Assembly (NCBI RefSeq): GCF_050003625.1
Contig: NC_134400.1
Span: forward strand, 222,930,085 to 222,994,084
Direction of reading: 5' to 3'
Source: Haematobia irritans
Lineage: Eukaryota; Arthropoda; Insecta; Diptera; Muscidae
Length of the DNA stretch: 64,000 nucleotides
Shown here: one piece after another, positions 1-12,048 of the stretch
How the letters are laid out: each line of letters begins with the position of its first letter
Numbering within the stretch: position 1 is the stretch's first letter
Translations under genes and position numbers: made by a program
Notes under the pieces: model-generated
What the model was told of the DNA's origin: nothing
The model's database searches: none
Seen by the model: only the letters and a program-made list of their open reading frames with translations

Positions 1-1878
1 ACTAGAGAGAAATTAAGTAAGATAATGAACTAATAGTTGTCAATTACTAGATGAGTATGGCTCAGTTTTAATGTAAATAAAAATAAAAAAATAGAAACAT
101 TTTTTTTTTAAGGACTGAAGTTTGCGAACCATCTTACATGGGTTCAACTCGGTCCAACAAAAAGTATGGTCGCCTAAAAGTATGCAAGAATTCATATTTA
201 TTTTTAAATAGACCAACAGATTTACACCCCAGGCGACTACAAAGTGGAAGATGGATAATTATCCAAGTGAGACATTTATTTATGCTCAAAAATTACAATC
301 ATATGAATAAATGAACCACATTTTTGATGCACTGTAGCCCACAGGATGGACACAGAAAACAAAGACACTTAAATGGATAACCCAAGCATCGTTTTATAAA
401 AAAAAACACATTTCAGCAAAACACAATTCTTCTTTTTAGTAGCGGGTAAATAGGAAAATATTACAAAGCCCCATCCTGTCAAGGAATGCTTCAGTACAAG
501 CTCTGTCTCTAATGCAATGAAATTAAAATTTTTCCCTTTTCTTTTCTTGTATTCCCATTTACAAGACAATTAGATTGGGCAAAATTCACCATGACCAAGA
601 CATAAATGGAGACCATAAAGAAAAATAGAATTCAATCCATTACAATGACCTTCAGGAATTCTATACAATTATTTGCTGTATCAAAGAATAATAACGAACC
701 AGTCCAGAAGACATGCTATGACAGTTGGTATTACAGGCATAGACAATAAATCGCTTGATGGAATTTAAATCGCATATTATCATAATGTGTTCAGGAGGCT
801 TTGTACAGGATTTTGTAATAATTCCTCATAAAAATTGCGTAACTGTGATCTCATTATTCAAAATGAAATTTTTCATAGTATTTATGAAAATTTTAATTAA
901 AAAAAAAACGCGATATTTTATTTAAGCTGGCGCTTTTTTATATTATATTTCGCAAATGTCATTCAAAATATCAGTACAAATAAAAAACAAGCTTAATTAA
1001 AATATTATTTTAAAGGTTTAAAAAGTAAAAAAAACATACATTTAAATTTAAATTTATTATTGGCATATTTTTTGGGGGTAAAACTAACTTTTGTGTATAC
1101 ACTGTGACTCTATCTATTACACTGCACAAAATCCGTAGTTAAACAAATGCTGAATTTAATTTATTTTTATTATTTTCGAAAATTTTCTTTTTTAAAGTAT
1201 ATCTCAAACATTTTATGAACTAAACGTAAACATAAGTTCATTTCGTTAATTTCGTGAATTATAGTTAAAAAGCAATTTTCCTTGTTTCAACAATGCTTTG
1301 TGGAAATCTCAAAATGTAGAGTACAATTTAGTTCAATTTTCATACGAGGAAGTTTATTTTTCATATAAACCACTTTTTTTTCTGTGTACTATTTGAGTTC
1401 ATTACATGCAAACTAAGTGAAAAAAAAAACTAAAAACTATTATTTTCTTTGATTTTCTTCGACCTTTTATATTAAATTATTATTAAAAACTAAACATGAC
1501 CTTTCATTTTGGATGTTAAAATGTCAGATAAACACATGGACATAGGCATCATTAAAATCTATAAGCCTCTGGTGATATGACAATAGGTGCAAAATTACCC
1601 ATCAAACTAGGATAACCTGACTGCCCTCAGGGTTTGTTCATTTGCATAATTATGAGACTTCATTTCATTTGCAGACAAAGAAATACTTTCGAGACAAATT
1701 GGCGTCAGCGACATTTACACAGAAAAACCCCGTTATTAAACTGATTCTAAAATGAGCTTATTTTTTAGTGCAAAATCATTATTATAGTATGTTTCTCAAA
1801 ATTCCTCAGCCCAATGAAACTGTCTTTATTGCAAGTATACCTAAAAAAGTCGCTAAAGTAGGAGGTCTAGATAAATTA
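1..1878. other. AT-rich noncoding DNA, no gene seen
   Basis: No convincing coding frame, splice pair or RNA gene was found. The block at about 1190-1390 resembles a sequence at 3700-3860 that resumes at 6345-6490, so it belongs to an unnamed dispersed repeat; both copies share phrases such as AACGCTTTGTGGA-like text and a CAATTTAGTTCAATTTT segment. The remainder is A- and T-runs typical of intron or intergenic fly DNA. Confidence 0.6.
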
Positions 1879-2150
1879 AGGTTAGGTTAGATGACAGCCC
1901 GATGTATCAGGCTCACTTAGACTATTCAGTTCACTGTGATACCACATTGGTGAACTTCTCTCTTATCACTGAGTGCTGCCCGATTCCATGTTAAGCTCAA
2001 TGGCAAGGGACCCCCTGTTTATAGCCGAGTCCGAACAGTGTTCCACATTGCAGTGAAACCACTTTGAGAAGCTTTGAAACCCTCAGAAATGTCACCAGCA
2101 TTACTGAGGTGGGATAATCCACCGCTGAAAAACTTTTTGGTGTTCGGTCG
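1879..2150 (-). mobile_element. tRNA-derived SINE, 5'-truncated copy
   Basis: Reverse copy of the roughly 340-bp SINE seen complete at 36125-36464. Its tail, a CCTAA-type repeat, lies at the low-coordinate end as TTAGGTTAG. The body matches the other copies up to the GTTCGGTCG just inside the tRNA-like head, which is missing. It abuts a C-family fragment at 2159, so the head was probably lost at that junction. Confidence 0.8.
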
Positions 2151-2158
2151 AACACCAA

Positions 2159-2436
2159 TATCAAAACCTGGACCGATATAGCCCATCTTCGAACTTGACC
2201 TTCCAGCAGATAAAAGACGAGTTTGTGGAAAATTTCAGCACGATTGCTTCATTTTTGAAGACTGTAGCGTGATTACAACAGACAGACAGACAGACGGACA
2301 TCGTTATATCGTCTTAGAATTTCTCCCTGATCAAGAATATATATACTTTATATAGTCGGAAATCGATATTTCGATGTGTTACAAACGGAATGACAAACTT
2401 ATTATACCCCCATCACCATTCTATGGTGGTGGGTAT
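2159..2436 (-). mobile_element. Family C helentron-like element, 5'-end fragment
   Basis: Reverse-strand 5' end of the family seen complete at 17787-19508. It keeps the first part of the internal repeat, the (GACA/GACG)n block (GTCY on the other strand) near 2280-2300, and the terminal GGTGGTGGGTAT, which is the reverse of the ATACCCACCACC start. An A-run follows, the complement of the T-run at which these elements insert. The 3' part is absent. Confidence 0.8.
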
Positions 2437-3868
2437 AAAAATACCCAATTGGTTATCACAGAAATGTTGATCCAGGTGTACTTGTTGTATACGTAACATC
2501 ATTAGAAATTGTTCATACGTCCCAATGTCCAGTATAATCATATTAGTCATACAACCCATGGATATATCACTCGAAAAGATAGTCAATTAATAGCAGAGAA
2601 TTTGAAACCAGCTATACGAGTATTTGTGTTATTTCTAAAAACTAGTAAAAATAGTTAATTTGTTGATGATTCCGTTCTTTAATTTTTGTACATTTTTGAT
2701 TTTATGGGAACGAAGAATTTCATAAATGGTAGCTATTTTAATTTTAGTAAGTTATGGTAATTTTACAAACACATTGTGGAAAATTTACATTTATGTCAAT
2801 TTTCCCTCGATGTATTTCTTATACCTATGATACAGATTCCTTTTTTTCTGTGCACAAAGCCTTCGGATGAACGTCATAAAAGGATAAGAGGTTTTCACTT
2901 TAATACTTAATAATACTTAACAAATTGAGAGCACTTCTGGAAACTAGTATAAATACTCGAAAATAATTCTAAAAAATTTAAAAGTCAAGTCCTTTTTTGT
3001 TTACAATAGGAATTATTTACCCAGACAAATTTCATTTGAAAAAAATAAATTAACAGCGAATTTTTTCCATCGAAATATCCGTTGAATGATATGGACTTAC
3101 AAAAAGCCCCCCCAAAGATTAATTGGAAATTGGTGAACGTTATACCAAATATTGAACTGGCATTGTTAAGATAATTGATGCTTATTCCTAATGAAATTAG
3201 ATTTAATATATTTTTAGATTTAAGCCATAGTCTGTAAGGATTTTGTATATCCATAGACCGAAATAAATAAAAAAATGAAATAAATGAAATTATTCATTGT
3301 TGCTTTTATTGATGGCACATATTACGAACACCACAATTGTAAGCTGGTTTCAAATTCTATGCTATATTTAATTGTTATATTTTCGCGTGAATGTTCCATG
3401 GATTGTATGACTAATATGAATATACAGGTAATTGGAAAGTAGGGATAATTCCCTATATTGTTACGTTACCACGAGCAACTCTGAAACTGAATTCCAAGGA
3501 CACTAAAAACAAATCATTTTATTTTTGGGTATATTTTTAAATATTCATACAAAAGACACCTTTCCCTTGCCTGACTTTTCGCAAAATCTGCATAAATTCT
3601 TATATTTATTTCACACAGAAATTGAAATCTAATTTTAATTTTTTTATTGCAAACAAATTGTTCTTTTGTAGTAAAATTTAATTATTTTTTGCCAAATTTT
3701 CCGCAGCCCAATGAAATTTTTCTTTTGTTAAGTATGTGTCAAATAGTTTATGAAGTAAACGTACATATAAAGTTCATTGAACGTACACATAAGTTCAATA
3801 TGTACTAAAGAAAAAGAAATTTTTCGTAATATATCCAAGAATGGTATGATTTGGTCCCAATGTTTTTT
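2437..3868. other. AT-rich noncoding DNA
   Basis: No supported gene. The last part, about 3700-3860, is the left half of a dispersed repeat also present near 1190-1390; its right half appears after the two A-family elements at about 6345-6490. The repeat was therefore probably split by their insertion. Confidence 0.5.
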
Positions 3869-4810
3869 ATACCCTTCACCACTACTGTAGTACAGGGTAT
3901 AAAAAGTTTGTGCATTTGTATGTAACGCCAAGAAGGAAAAGTCTGAGACCCATCGTTTAGAATAGCGATCGTCTTAGAATTAAATTCTGAGTCGATTTAG
4001 CGATGTCCGTCTGTCTGTCTGTCTGTCTGTCTATCAGTCTGTCTGTCTGTTGGTGTATTTTTGTGTGCAAAGTACAGCTCGCAGTTTTAGTCCGATTGTC
4101 CTAAAATTTGGTATAGGGTCCTGTTTCGGCTCAAAGACCATCCCTATTGATTTTGGAAAAAATCGGTTCAGATTTAGATATAGCTGCCATATATATTTTT
4201 CACCGATCTGGTCATAATTGGCGTGTATATCAACCGATCTTTCTCAAATTCCGTACATCCGAATATTTTATGAGTCTCGAAAAACTTGCAAAATATCAGC
4301 CAAATCGGTTCAGATTTAGATATAGCTCCCATATATAGCTATCGCCCGATTTACACTCATTTGCCCACAGAGGCCAATTTTTTGCTCCGATTTAGTTGAA
4401 ATTTTGCATTGGGAGTAGAAATAGCATTGTGACTATGCGTGCCAAATTTGGTTTAAATCGGTTCAGATTTCGATATATCTCCCATATATAGCTTTCGCCC
4501 GATTTACACTCATATGACCACAGAGGCCAATTTTTAACTCCGATTTAGTTGAAATTTTGCACAGGGAGTAGAATTAGCATTGTAGCTATGCGTGCCAAAT
4601 TTGGTTGACATCGGTTCAGATTTAGATATAGCTCCCATATATATGTTTTTCTGATTTCGACAAAAAGGGTCAAAATACCAACATTTTCCTTGTTAAATCG
4701 CCACTGCTTAGTCGAAAAGTTGTACATATATATCGAGCGATAAATCATAAATAAACTTTTGCGAAGTTTCCATAAAATTGCTTCAGATTTAAATGTTTCC
4801 CATATTTTTT
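3869..4810 (+). mobile_element. Family A helentron-like element (variant A'), 3'-truncated by the next element
   Basis: Begins ATACCCTTCACCACTAC after a T-run, then a GTCTGTCTGT block at about 4007-4052, then tandem units holding the core TATAGCTCCCATATA. It matches the complete variant at 24130-25174 up to the phrase GTTTCCCATA and its T-run, where the next A element starts. Its own 3' third, including the CCGCCCGACT hairpin, is missing on the far side of that neighbour. Nonautonomous: no transposase frame. Confidence 0.85.
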
Positions 4811-6341
4811 ATACCCTGCGCCACACTGTGGAACAGGGTATTATAAGTTAGTGCATATGTTTGTAACACCCAGAAGGAGACGAGATAGACACATGGTGTC
4901 TTTGGCAATAATGCTCAGGGTGGGTCCCTGAGTCGATATAACCATGTCCGTCTGTCCGTCCGTCCGTCTGTCTGTGAACACATTTTTGTGATCAAAGTCT
5001 AGGTCGCAATTTAAGTCCAATCGCCTTCAAATTTGGCACATGTTCCTACTTTGGGTCAGAATAGAACCCTATTGATTTTGGAAGAAATCGGTTCAGATTT
5101 AGATATAGCTCCCATATATATCTTTCGCCCGATATGCACTAATATGGACCCAGCAGCCAGAGTTTTATACCGATTTGCTTGAAATTTTGCACAAACATAA
5201 CACTTAGTCGTATAGTCAAGTGTGCAAAATTTGATTGAAATCGGTTCAGATTTAGATATAGCTCCCATGTATATCTTTCGCCCGATATGGACTTATATGG
5301 CCCCAGAAGCCAGATTTTTGGCCGAATTTGGTTGAAGTTTTGCACTAGGAGTACAATTAGTAGTATAGTCAAGTGTGCAAAATTTGATTGCAATCGGTTC
5401 AGATTTAGATATAGCTCCCATATATATCTTTCGCCCGATATGGACTAATATGGTCCTAAAAGCCAGAATTTTGGCCCAATTTGGTTGAAATTTGCACAGG
5501 GAGTAGATTTAGTATTGTAGCTATGCGTGCCGAATTTGGTTGAAATCTATTCAGATTTAGATATAGCTTCCATATATATCTTTCGCCCGATATACACTTA
5601 TATGGACCCAGAAGCCATAGTTTTATCCCGATTAGCTTGAAATTTTGCACAGAGAGTACAATTGGTAGTATAGTCATGTGTGCCAAATTTGATTGAAATC
5701 GGTTCAGATTTAGATATAGCTCCCATATATATCTTTCGCCCGATATGGACTAATATGGTCCTAAAAGCCAGAGTTTTGGCCCAATTTGGTTTAAATTAGG
5801 AGTACAGTTAGGAGTACAATTAGGAGTACAATTAGTAATATAGTCATGTGTGCCAAATTTGATTGAAATCGGTTCAGATTTAGATATAGCTCCCATATAT
5901 GTTTTTCTGATTTCGACAAAAATGGTCAAAATACCAACATTTTTCTTGGAAAATCACCACTGCTTAGTCGAAAAGTTGTAAAAATGACTCTAATTTTCCT
6001 AAACTTCTAATACATATATATCGAGCGATAAATAAATAAACTTTTGCGAAGTTTCCTTAAAATTGCTTCAGATTTAAATGTTTCCCATATTTTTTTTTAC
6101 TAAAATTGTGTTCCACCCTAGTGCAATAGCCAACGTAAATTTTGAGTCTATAGATTGTGTAAAAGTCGATCAAATTCTGTCCAAATGGAGTGATATTTAA
6201 ATGCATGTATTTGGGACAAACCTTTATATATAGCACCCAACACATTTCACGGATGTGATATGGTATCGAAAATTTAGATCTACAAAGTGGTGCAGGGTAT
6301 AATATAGTCGGCCCCGCCCGACTTAAGACTTTCCTTACTTG
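4811..6341 (+). mobile_element. Family A helentron-like nonautonomous element, near full length
   Basis: Opens with ATACCCTGCGCCACACTGTG, itself a hairpin closed by CAGGGTAT. A (GTCY)n block lies near 4945-4975. About six internal units recur every ~153 bp, each with GGTTCAGATTTAGATATAG. Near the end GGTGCAGGGTAT is the inverse of the 5' start (subterminal inverted repeat), followed by the hairpin AGTCGGCCCCGCCCGACT and the terminus ACTTG before a T-run. These traits fit DINE-1/HINE-type rolling-circle elements. Short open frames inside are by-products of the repeats. Confidence 0.85.
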
Positions 6342-6549
6342 TTTACTTTTAGTTAATTTTTATCTTCTATGAGAAGGTGTAATTTTATTAATTGCAGTTA
6401 AAAAGAGAATCCAGGGCATTATTTTTTCCTGGTTTTAACAACGCTTTGTGGATATTCCACAAGTACAATTTAGTTCAATTTTCGCACCAGGAGCCCTATA
6501 CAAATATTCGACAACAAAATATTTATATTTATTGGGCTGATATTATTGG

Positions 6550-7215
6550 GCAGCAAAGATAAAGAAGTCGGTAGTCAAGCGAAACAAAACTGGATATTTG
6601 GCTCATACTTTAGTATTTAAACGATGAGGTCATGAGTAAAGAATAGGATACAGGAATCTTTGATACCTCAGCGAAGAAGCGAATATTTCGTCAGGAAAAC
6701 TTTAGTTCAAATTATGCGATTTACAAGGTTCTTTGCTAGATGCCAGCTACCACATTTCTAAATTAACTGAAACCGTAGACGGAGATAATGTGGGAAAAAC
6801 CTCATGTAAGAGGCTGAGCTTTTAAAGTTTTGCCCGGTTTTTTCAAAAATTCATTTTAAGTAGTTTGGTTCAATTTAACCTGGATATTTGGTTCTGGATA
6901 ATTGGCTCATCCCTTATTATTTGAATGATGAGGAAATCTACAACGTGTCCAGCTTAATTTTAACAGACCACGAACAATCAGATCATGAGTTAAGAATAGG
7001 ATCCTGGAATACTTGATGACTGGGAGAAGAAGCGGATATTTCTTAGGAAAAAAAATAAGTTCAAATTATGAGATTTACGAGGATCTTTGTTAGTAGCTAG
7101 CTACTTCATTTCTAAATTAACTTGGACGGAGAGAAAATCCAACTAAGTACCTAAGCTTTTAACGTTTTTCCGGACTTTTTCAAAAATCCATTGTAAGTAG
7201 CCTGATTCACTTTTC
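6550..7215. repeat. Imperfect tandem duplication, period ~355 bp
   Basis: Two diverged units. The phrase around TCATGAGTAAAGAATAGGAT at about 6628 returns at about 6983. Other paired phrases include GGATATTT near a GAAGAAGCG motif, TCAAATTATG and CATTTCTAAATTAACT. No coding capacity is evident. The duplication ends just before the mariner terminal repeat at 7247. Confidence 0.75.
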
Positions 7216-7246
7216 CAGGAAGTTGTTCCTAAACCAACTGAATATA

Positions 7247-7975
7247 AAGGGTGGTTAAATTGTAAGGGCCGATGTTGAATGTGAACCACACCTAAACACC
7301 AAGTTTTTTTCCGAATTTTATTTGACATTTCTCTATTTCAGACTTACTCAATTTGAACCATGGACGTCGTGAATGGGCAGAATGGTTCCAAGAAATGGCA
7401 ACAGTGGATGAACAATTTTCGAAGAAAATCATCTTCAGTGATGAGCCACATTTTCACCTCAGTGGATTCGTCAATAAACAGAATTGCCGCATTTGGGCGA
7501 ATGAGAATCCAAGAGTGATTGTCGAAAAACCAATGCAACCACAAAGAGTGACTGTTTGGTGTGGTTTATGGGCTGGCGGCATCATCGGGCCGTATTTTTT
7601 CCAAAATGAGGCCGGCAGTTACTGTGAATGATGATCGCTATCGTTAGATGATAACGAACTTTTTATGGCCCGAATTGGAAGATATGGATGTGGACGATAT
7701 GTGGTTTCAGCAGGACGGTGCCACTTGCCACACAGCTAACGAAACAATGGCTCTTTTGCACGCAATTACGTGTTATCTCACGTAATGGCGATGTCAATTG
7801 GCCGCCAAGATGAAGGTGTGCCACCGAGGTCGCGGCGCCCAATGGGCCGATATTTTGTTCCATACATAATTGAGTAATACCAATATATCATGATAAAATA
7901 AAATTACAATAATTTCCTAAATAGTTTCTGTTTTATTCAAAATCAACATCGGCCCTTGAAATTTTAACCACCCTT
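7247..7975 (+). mobile_element. Tc1/mariner-superfamily element, internally deleted
   Basis: Terminal inverted repeats of about 33 bp, AAGGGTGGTTAAA... and ...TTTAACCACCCTT, flanked by TA on both sides (7245-7246 and 7976-7977). The full length of about 730 bp is roughly half that of an autonomous element. It retains the middle of a transposase gene and has lost the DNA-binding N-terminus. The same transposase lineage appears to have left a fragment at 57451-57660. Confidence 0.88.
7353..7860 (+). pseudogene. Mariner-superfamily transposase remnant, frameshifted
   Basis: The first frame (7353-7631) carries IFSDEPHFHLSGFVNKQNC, the region of the first catalytic Asp in IS630/Tc1/mariner transposases, and VTVWCGLWAGGIIGPYFF. 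A one-base shift near 7615 moves the sequence to a frame reading VTVNDDRYR and then a stop. Further on, WFQQDGATCHTA marks the second catalytic Asp. The third catalytic motif is scrambled and lost near 7840. The host enzyme would cut and paste its element; this copy cannot. Confidence 0.85.
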
Positions 7976-7977
7976 TA

Positions 7978-9719
7978 TTTGATAAGGAAGGGCGAATCCA
8001 AAAAAATAGATTTGATTGCAGAATTTAAGAAGCCAAAAATATTTTCGGAAATTTAAAAGTGGAAGTGGTATAATATAAAACAAGCATTATATTCAAGATG
8101 TAAAAAAATATAATAATTTATTAACAAAAACAATTTTCAGTATATGACAGTTCAATATATAAATCAATGCCTCCTACTACATACTATTTATTATGTTTCA
8201 GTATAGGTACAAATATCACAGGTTCATTTCAACAATATTCAATTAACCTGCTCCATATTGATAGTCATATTTCTATCTGCGTCCAAATAAATAAATATTT
8301 CTAATATTTCATATCTGTTGTCATATCATTAAAGTTTCGACAATTTTTTTTGATTACCTCGTGTGCACCACAGAATGTTCCAATGTTTGGTGAATGCCAG
8401 AGGCAAAATACAACGCCAACTTTTGATTGTATAGAATATATCTAATTATACCAATGAAATAAATAAAATTCATTATCAAGCATTAGTACTTGATCTGTTA
8501 ATGGAAAAAAGGAATTTAACATTTGATTTGTTTCTAAAATCTGAGTTCCAGAGCCCAAAAGTAAACAGGTTGCCACTAAATTTAACCGTTTCGTTCGTTT
8601 TTAAATTTAATGTTCCATGGTTCTTACAATTACATTTTCATGGAATGTACGTCTTTATGGTGGTGGGTATAAGAGATTCGACCCAGTTAAACATTTAGCC
8701 TCTCCTACATGAAATACCATCTCGAGTTGTATTGCTGCGATGCAATTGCCAGTTGTTGTCCATGTAGAGATTTTATTTGAGACAAGGCACACTTTTCATT
8801 TCCCTTCTCTCTCTCTCTCTCTCTCTATAGCTGTTGCTCCCAATCTCTCTTTCTCAGTGCATATTTAATAAGGAAATTCAAAGTTGATGCTATGGTAAGT
8901 CCTTTTGTTTTTGCTCCTACAAATGCTTGGAAATATATTTCAATGGTATTTAGCTTATGCTTCCCTTTTATGATTGTTGTTTGTTGTTGGTATTGTTGTT
9001 GTTATTGTGGTATTGTAATAAAAAATTACAGTTGTAAAATTATTTATGACCACAAACGGTAAATAGCGGATTAGAGAGAAAGCAAATCTGAATTTCGCTC
9101 AAAACGACCCCTAACCACCCCCACCCCCTGTTGGATTTGGTTTAATAAAAATATTCTCAAACGTATGGAAACCAATTTAAAATTCTTCTTATTTTGTTCT
9201 CACTTTTATTAAGGCCCTTGGAAGCTAGACTCCTCTTTGTTGTACAGTGGGTACCAGATATAAAAAGCCAGAACAAAAATACCAATTTTATTCTTATATG
9301 CGATTTTTTTATAGAAAATTGTTATTTATTATAAGCATATGGATCTATTTTTATAGTTAAAAAAAAAACAAAATTTGTTACAAATGAAAATCGAATATCT
9401 TCAATCAGTCTTAATTACAAAAGCAAATTAAATTGCAATATGTTATGTTTATACTTTCTAAACTAGACTGAGTTCCATTACTAATTTTTTGTTCATAAAC
9501 GCACAGAGAAAAAATGTTTGGACCATTTGTTAGCGGGGAGAATCATTAAGGACGGTCATTCATTTTTTTATATCTTACAGCGAAAAACGTATTTTTATCA
9601 GTTCCGTATAGATATATCTAGAATCATTACATGATCATAAAGACCATGCACATTTTTGATGATTATTTAATTTTTCAAATTGCTTGCGAGGAAAATAATT
9701 TTATAAAAGCTTCGAGTAT
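7978..9719. other. AT-rich noncoding DNA with a CT microsatellite
   Basis: No gene supported. A (CT)n run lies at about 8806-8826, and TTG/TTGTTG-rich sequence lies near 8970-9010. Short frames here have no protein-like features. Confidence 0.5.
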
Positions 9720-10069
9720 GTACACCTTAAAAAAAATCGCTTCTGTAACATATACCCCAAACACATTTTGCTTCAAGCGTATATAATTTGGTCCAAGCAA
9801 AATATTGTTTGTATTGTTCAAACATATTATGTTTCACCATAGGGCATACACTGGTAGAACAAAATTTTAATGGAATTTTCTTTGTGTGGATATATTTTTA
9901 AGGCGCCAATTGGTTACTTCCATTATTTGGTTACTTACTTGCAGCATACTCTCTAGGTCTCTCTTTTTCTAAACACATATATGTTTATAAGCTATTTCCA
10001 AATAAATATATGTTTGCATCTAAGCATATTATATTTACAAACATTTTATGTCCCAAACATAATATGTTC

Positions 10070-10418
10070 TAGGTTAGGTTAGGTTATGTGGCAGCCCGAT
10101 GTATCAGGCTCACTTAGACTATTCAGTCCATTGTGATACCACAGTGGTGAACTTCTCTCTTATCACTGAGTGCTGCCCGATTCCATGTTAAGCTCAATGA
10201 CAAGGGACCCACTTTTTATAGCCGAGTCCGAACGGCTTTCCACATTCCAGTGAAATCACTTAGAGAAGCTTTGAAACCCTCAGAAATGTCACCAGCATTA
10301 CTGAGGTGGGATAATCCACCGCTGAAAAACTTTTTGGTGTTCGGTCGTAGCAGGAATCGAACCCACGACCTTGTGTATGCAAGGCGGGCATGCTAACCAT
10401 TGCACCACGGTGGCTCCC
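10070..10418 (-). mobile_element. tRNA-derived SINE, full-length copy
   Basis: Reverse copy with all parts. The tail reads TTAGGTTAGGTTA at the low end. At the high end the tRNA-like head is intact, with a B box (GGTTCGATTCC on the reverse strand) and an A box (TGGTGCAATGGTTAGCATGC). RNA polymerase III would start at the high-coordinate end. No clean target duplication could be found because the surrounding DNA is itself repetitive. Confidence 0.88.
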
Positions 10419-10446
10419 AAAAAAATGTGGAACGCTTCACGATTTT

Positions 10447-10475
10447 GCGTGTCATCCTTGCGCAGGATGACACGC
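10447..10475. repeat. Perfect 12-bp inverted repeat, 5-nt loop
   Basis: GCGTGTCATCCT and its exact complement AGGATGACACGC flank TGCGC. The stem is GC-richer than its surroundings, and TAGGATGACA repeats directly after it. It sits in the candidate MITE next to the SINE head and could be a transposon-end hairpin. Confidence 0.8.
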
Positions 10476-10621
10476 TAGGATGACATATATGTCCCAAATA
10501 TGTTATGCTAGTTTATGAACATTATATGCTTGCACTTAAAAATATTGTGTTAAAAAAATTGAGTTCCAAACATATAATTTTTACACACAAACATATGAAA
10601 AACAGTCTTTTTCATCCGTGT

Positions 10622-10690
10622 AGACCGAGTATCGAAACGCGCACCATACAGTTTGTAAGCCAACAAACTATCCACTGAGCGACGTAGCTG
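10622..10690 (-). repeat. tRNA-like SINE head, second family
   Basis: On the reverse strand the sequence reads GCTCAGTGGATAG, an A-box-like segment, and then GCGTTTCGATACTC, a degenerate B box, at tRNA-like spacing. No CCA and no full cloverleaf were drawn, so a functional tRNA is unlikely. The GACGTAGCTGTTAATG sequence beside it is duplicated (about 10680-10722). Confidence 0.5.
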
Positions 10691-10852
10691 TTAATGTCAT
10701 CAAGCTACGTAGCTGTTAATGCCATCAACAGAAAATTATCGCTATAGCCATCAACGCACAAGCAATCAGTCAAACAGTTATATATAGCATAGTTTTGGGC
10801 GGCCACAAGACGATGCAAAAAAAACTTTATTTAACACAAACATACATTTGGT

Positions 10853-10941
10853 TGGCCACCGTAAAGAAATGGTTAGGATACCCGCCTGGCACACAAAGGA
10901 TCGTGGTTTAAATCCAAGATTCGATCGAACACCAAAAGGTT
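10853..10941 (+). mobile_element. Decayed SINE head
   Basis: GGCCACCGTAAAGAAATGG, CCCGCCTGGCACACAAAGG and CGATCGAACACCAAAAGG align with the first ~85 bp of the main SINE. The B box is badly altered and the body does not follow. Probably an ancient or truncated copy. Confidence 0.65.
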
Positions 10942-11335
10942 TTTTTTTACATATATTCCAAAAATGTTCGGAATATTTCGAAAAGATGTTCGACATTACA
11001 TACTACTATATTAAATTTTTACTATGAAACTCTAATATGTGTCTTATTGGAGACTTAAGGTCGGAAAAGAAAAATGCTGGATATAAACTTGTTTTTGGAT
11101 CAAAAATTATTTATTTATTGCAAAAATAGAAATTTTTGTATCAAAAAAAAATGTTTGGTGATAAAAGTTTGAAATTTGAATGAAAACGTTTTCGGTACAC
11201 GTTTTCCAAACTTTTTCTTGTTTGTGTGTAGAGTGGATGGAAAATTCAGAATTACGTACATATAGAAAAATTACTTATTGTTAAGATTCGACCAAAATAG
11301 ATTGTACAAAAATAGCTTATGTTAGTTAAAAAAAA

Positions 11336-11581
11336 GCCAAGTAAAAAGGGCGTCCTTTTTCGCCGACGATTTTTTTTTTTTTGTTTTTTGTAGATCATAA
11401 CCTTCTAGATGGTAACCATTTTTCTATTTCAAACACAATTGTCTTTATCATTATCAGAGCCAAGTAAAAAGGGCGTCCTATTTCGCCGACGATTTTTTTT
11501 TTTTGTTTTTTTGTAGATCATAAGCTTCTAGATGGTAACCATTTTTCTAATTCAAACACAATTGTCTTTATCATTATTATA
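11336..11581. repeat. Tandem duplication, period 123 bp
   Basis: The unit starting GCCAAGTAAAAAGGGCGTCC at 11336 recurs at 11459 with only a few changes. Both copies share the CGCCGACGA motif, the poly-T run and the TAGATGGTAACCA segment. The close match suggests a recent duplication. No coding function is evident. Confidence 0.85.
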
Positions 11582-12013
11582 ACATTTTAGATGAGAACCA
11601 TGTTACCTATCATTGCACTATATTCACTGGGTCAATATGGTCGCCACAAAAAAGCTACAAGTTTTACTCTTCGAATATGATTATGACAATCATGTTACTT
11701 CTACACATTAGTTGAAATATTCTATTCGTTGTTAAAGAGAATATTCTCATTGTCAAGTTATTCTTTTATCAGTTTTTAATGTTTTCTTAAACAAACACAT
11801 TATTCTTACAGAGAAATACTAATAATCCGTCTAGTTTTGTAAACTTTTTACTTATATCGCTTACCTACTGTACAGTGATTCTCTGATGCAAATATGGGGT
11901 TGTTTTATTTTTTGCTTTTATTAAGGGAATTTCTCAAAGCAATTGTAGTATAGGACCCCCCCTTCTTCCACATCTTCATAAAATTATCTTCAGATAACAG
12001 GATGTATAGAAAA

Positions 12014-12048
12014 TATAAAAGTCAGTCAATACCAGCGAGTTCAACTAG
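12014..12048 (+). promoter_or_regulatory. Possible TATA-type core promoter
   Basis: TATAAAAG at 12014-12021 is followed 29 bases later by TTCAACTAGT, a loose initiator. TCAGTC, a better initiator match, is too close at 12022. Downstream sequence to 12300 is A-rich and shows only an open frame without an ATG start, so no product can be named. The spacing is the only real support. Confidence 0.25.

Larger units (their letters stand above)
9720..10620. mobile_element. Candidate MITE rich in AACATATTATGTT motifs, split by a SINE
   Basis: AACATATTATGTT-like palindromic words recur on both sides of the SINE at 10070-10418. The region runs from about AAACACATTTTGCTTC on the left to AAACATATGAAAAACAGTC on the right. 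A related small element with clearer inverted ends is at 31325-31563. Boundaries are uncertain. Confidence 0.4.
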
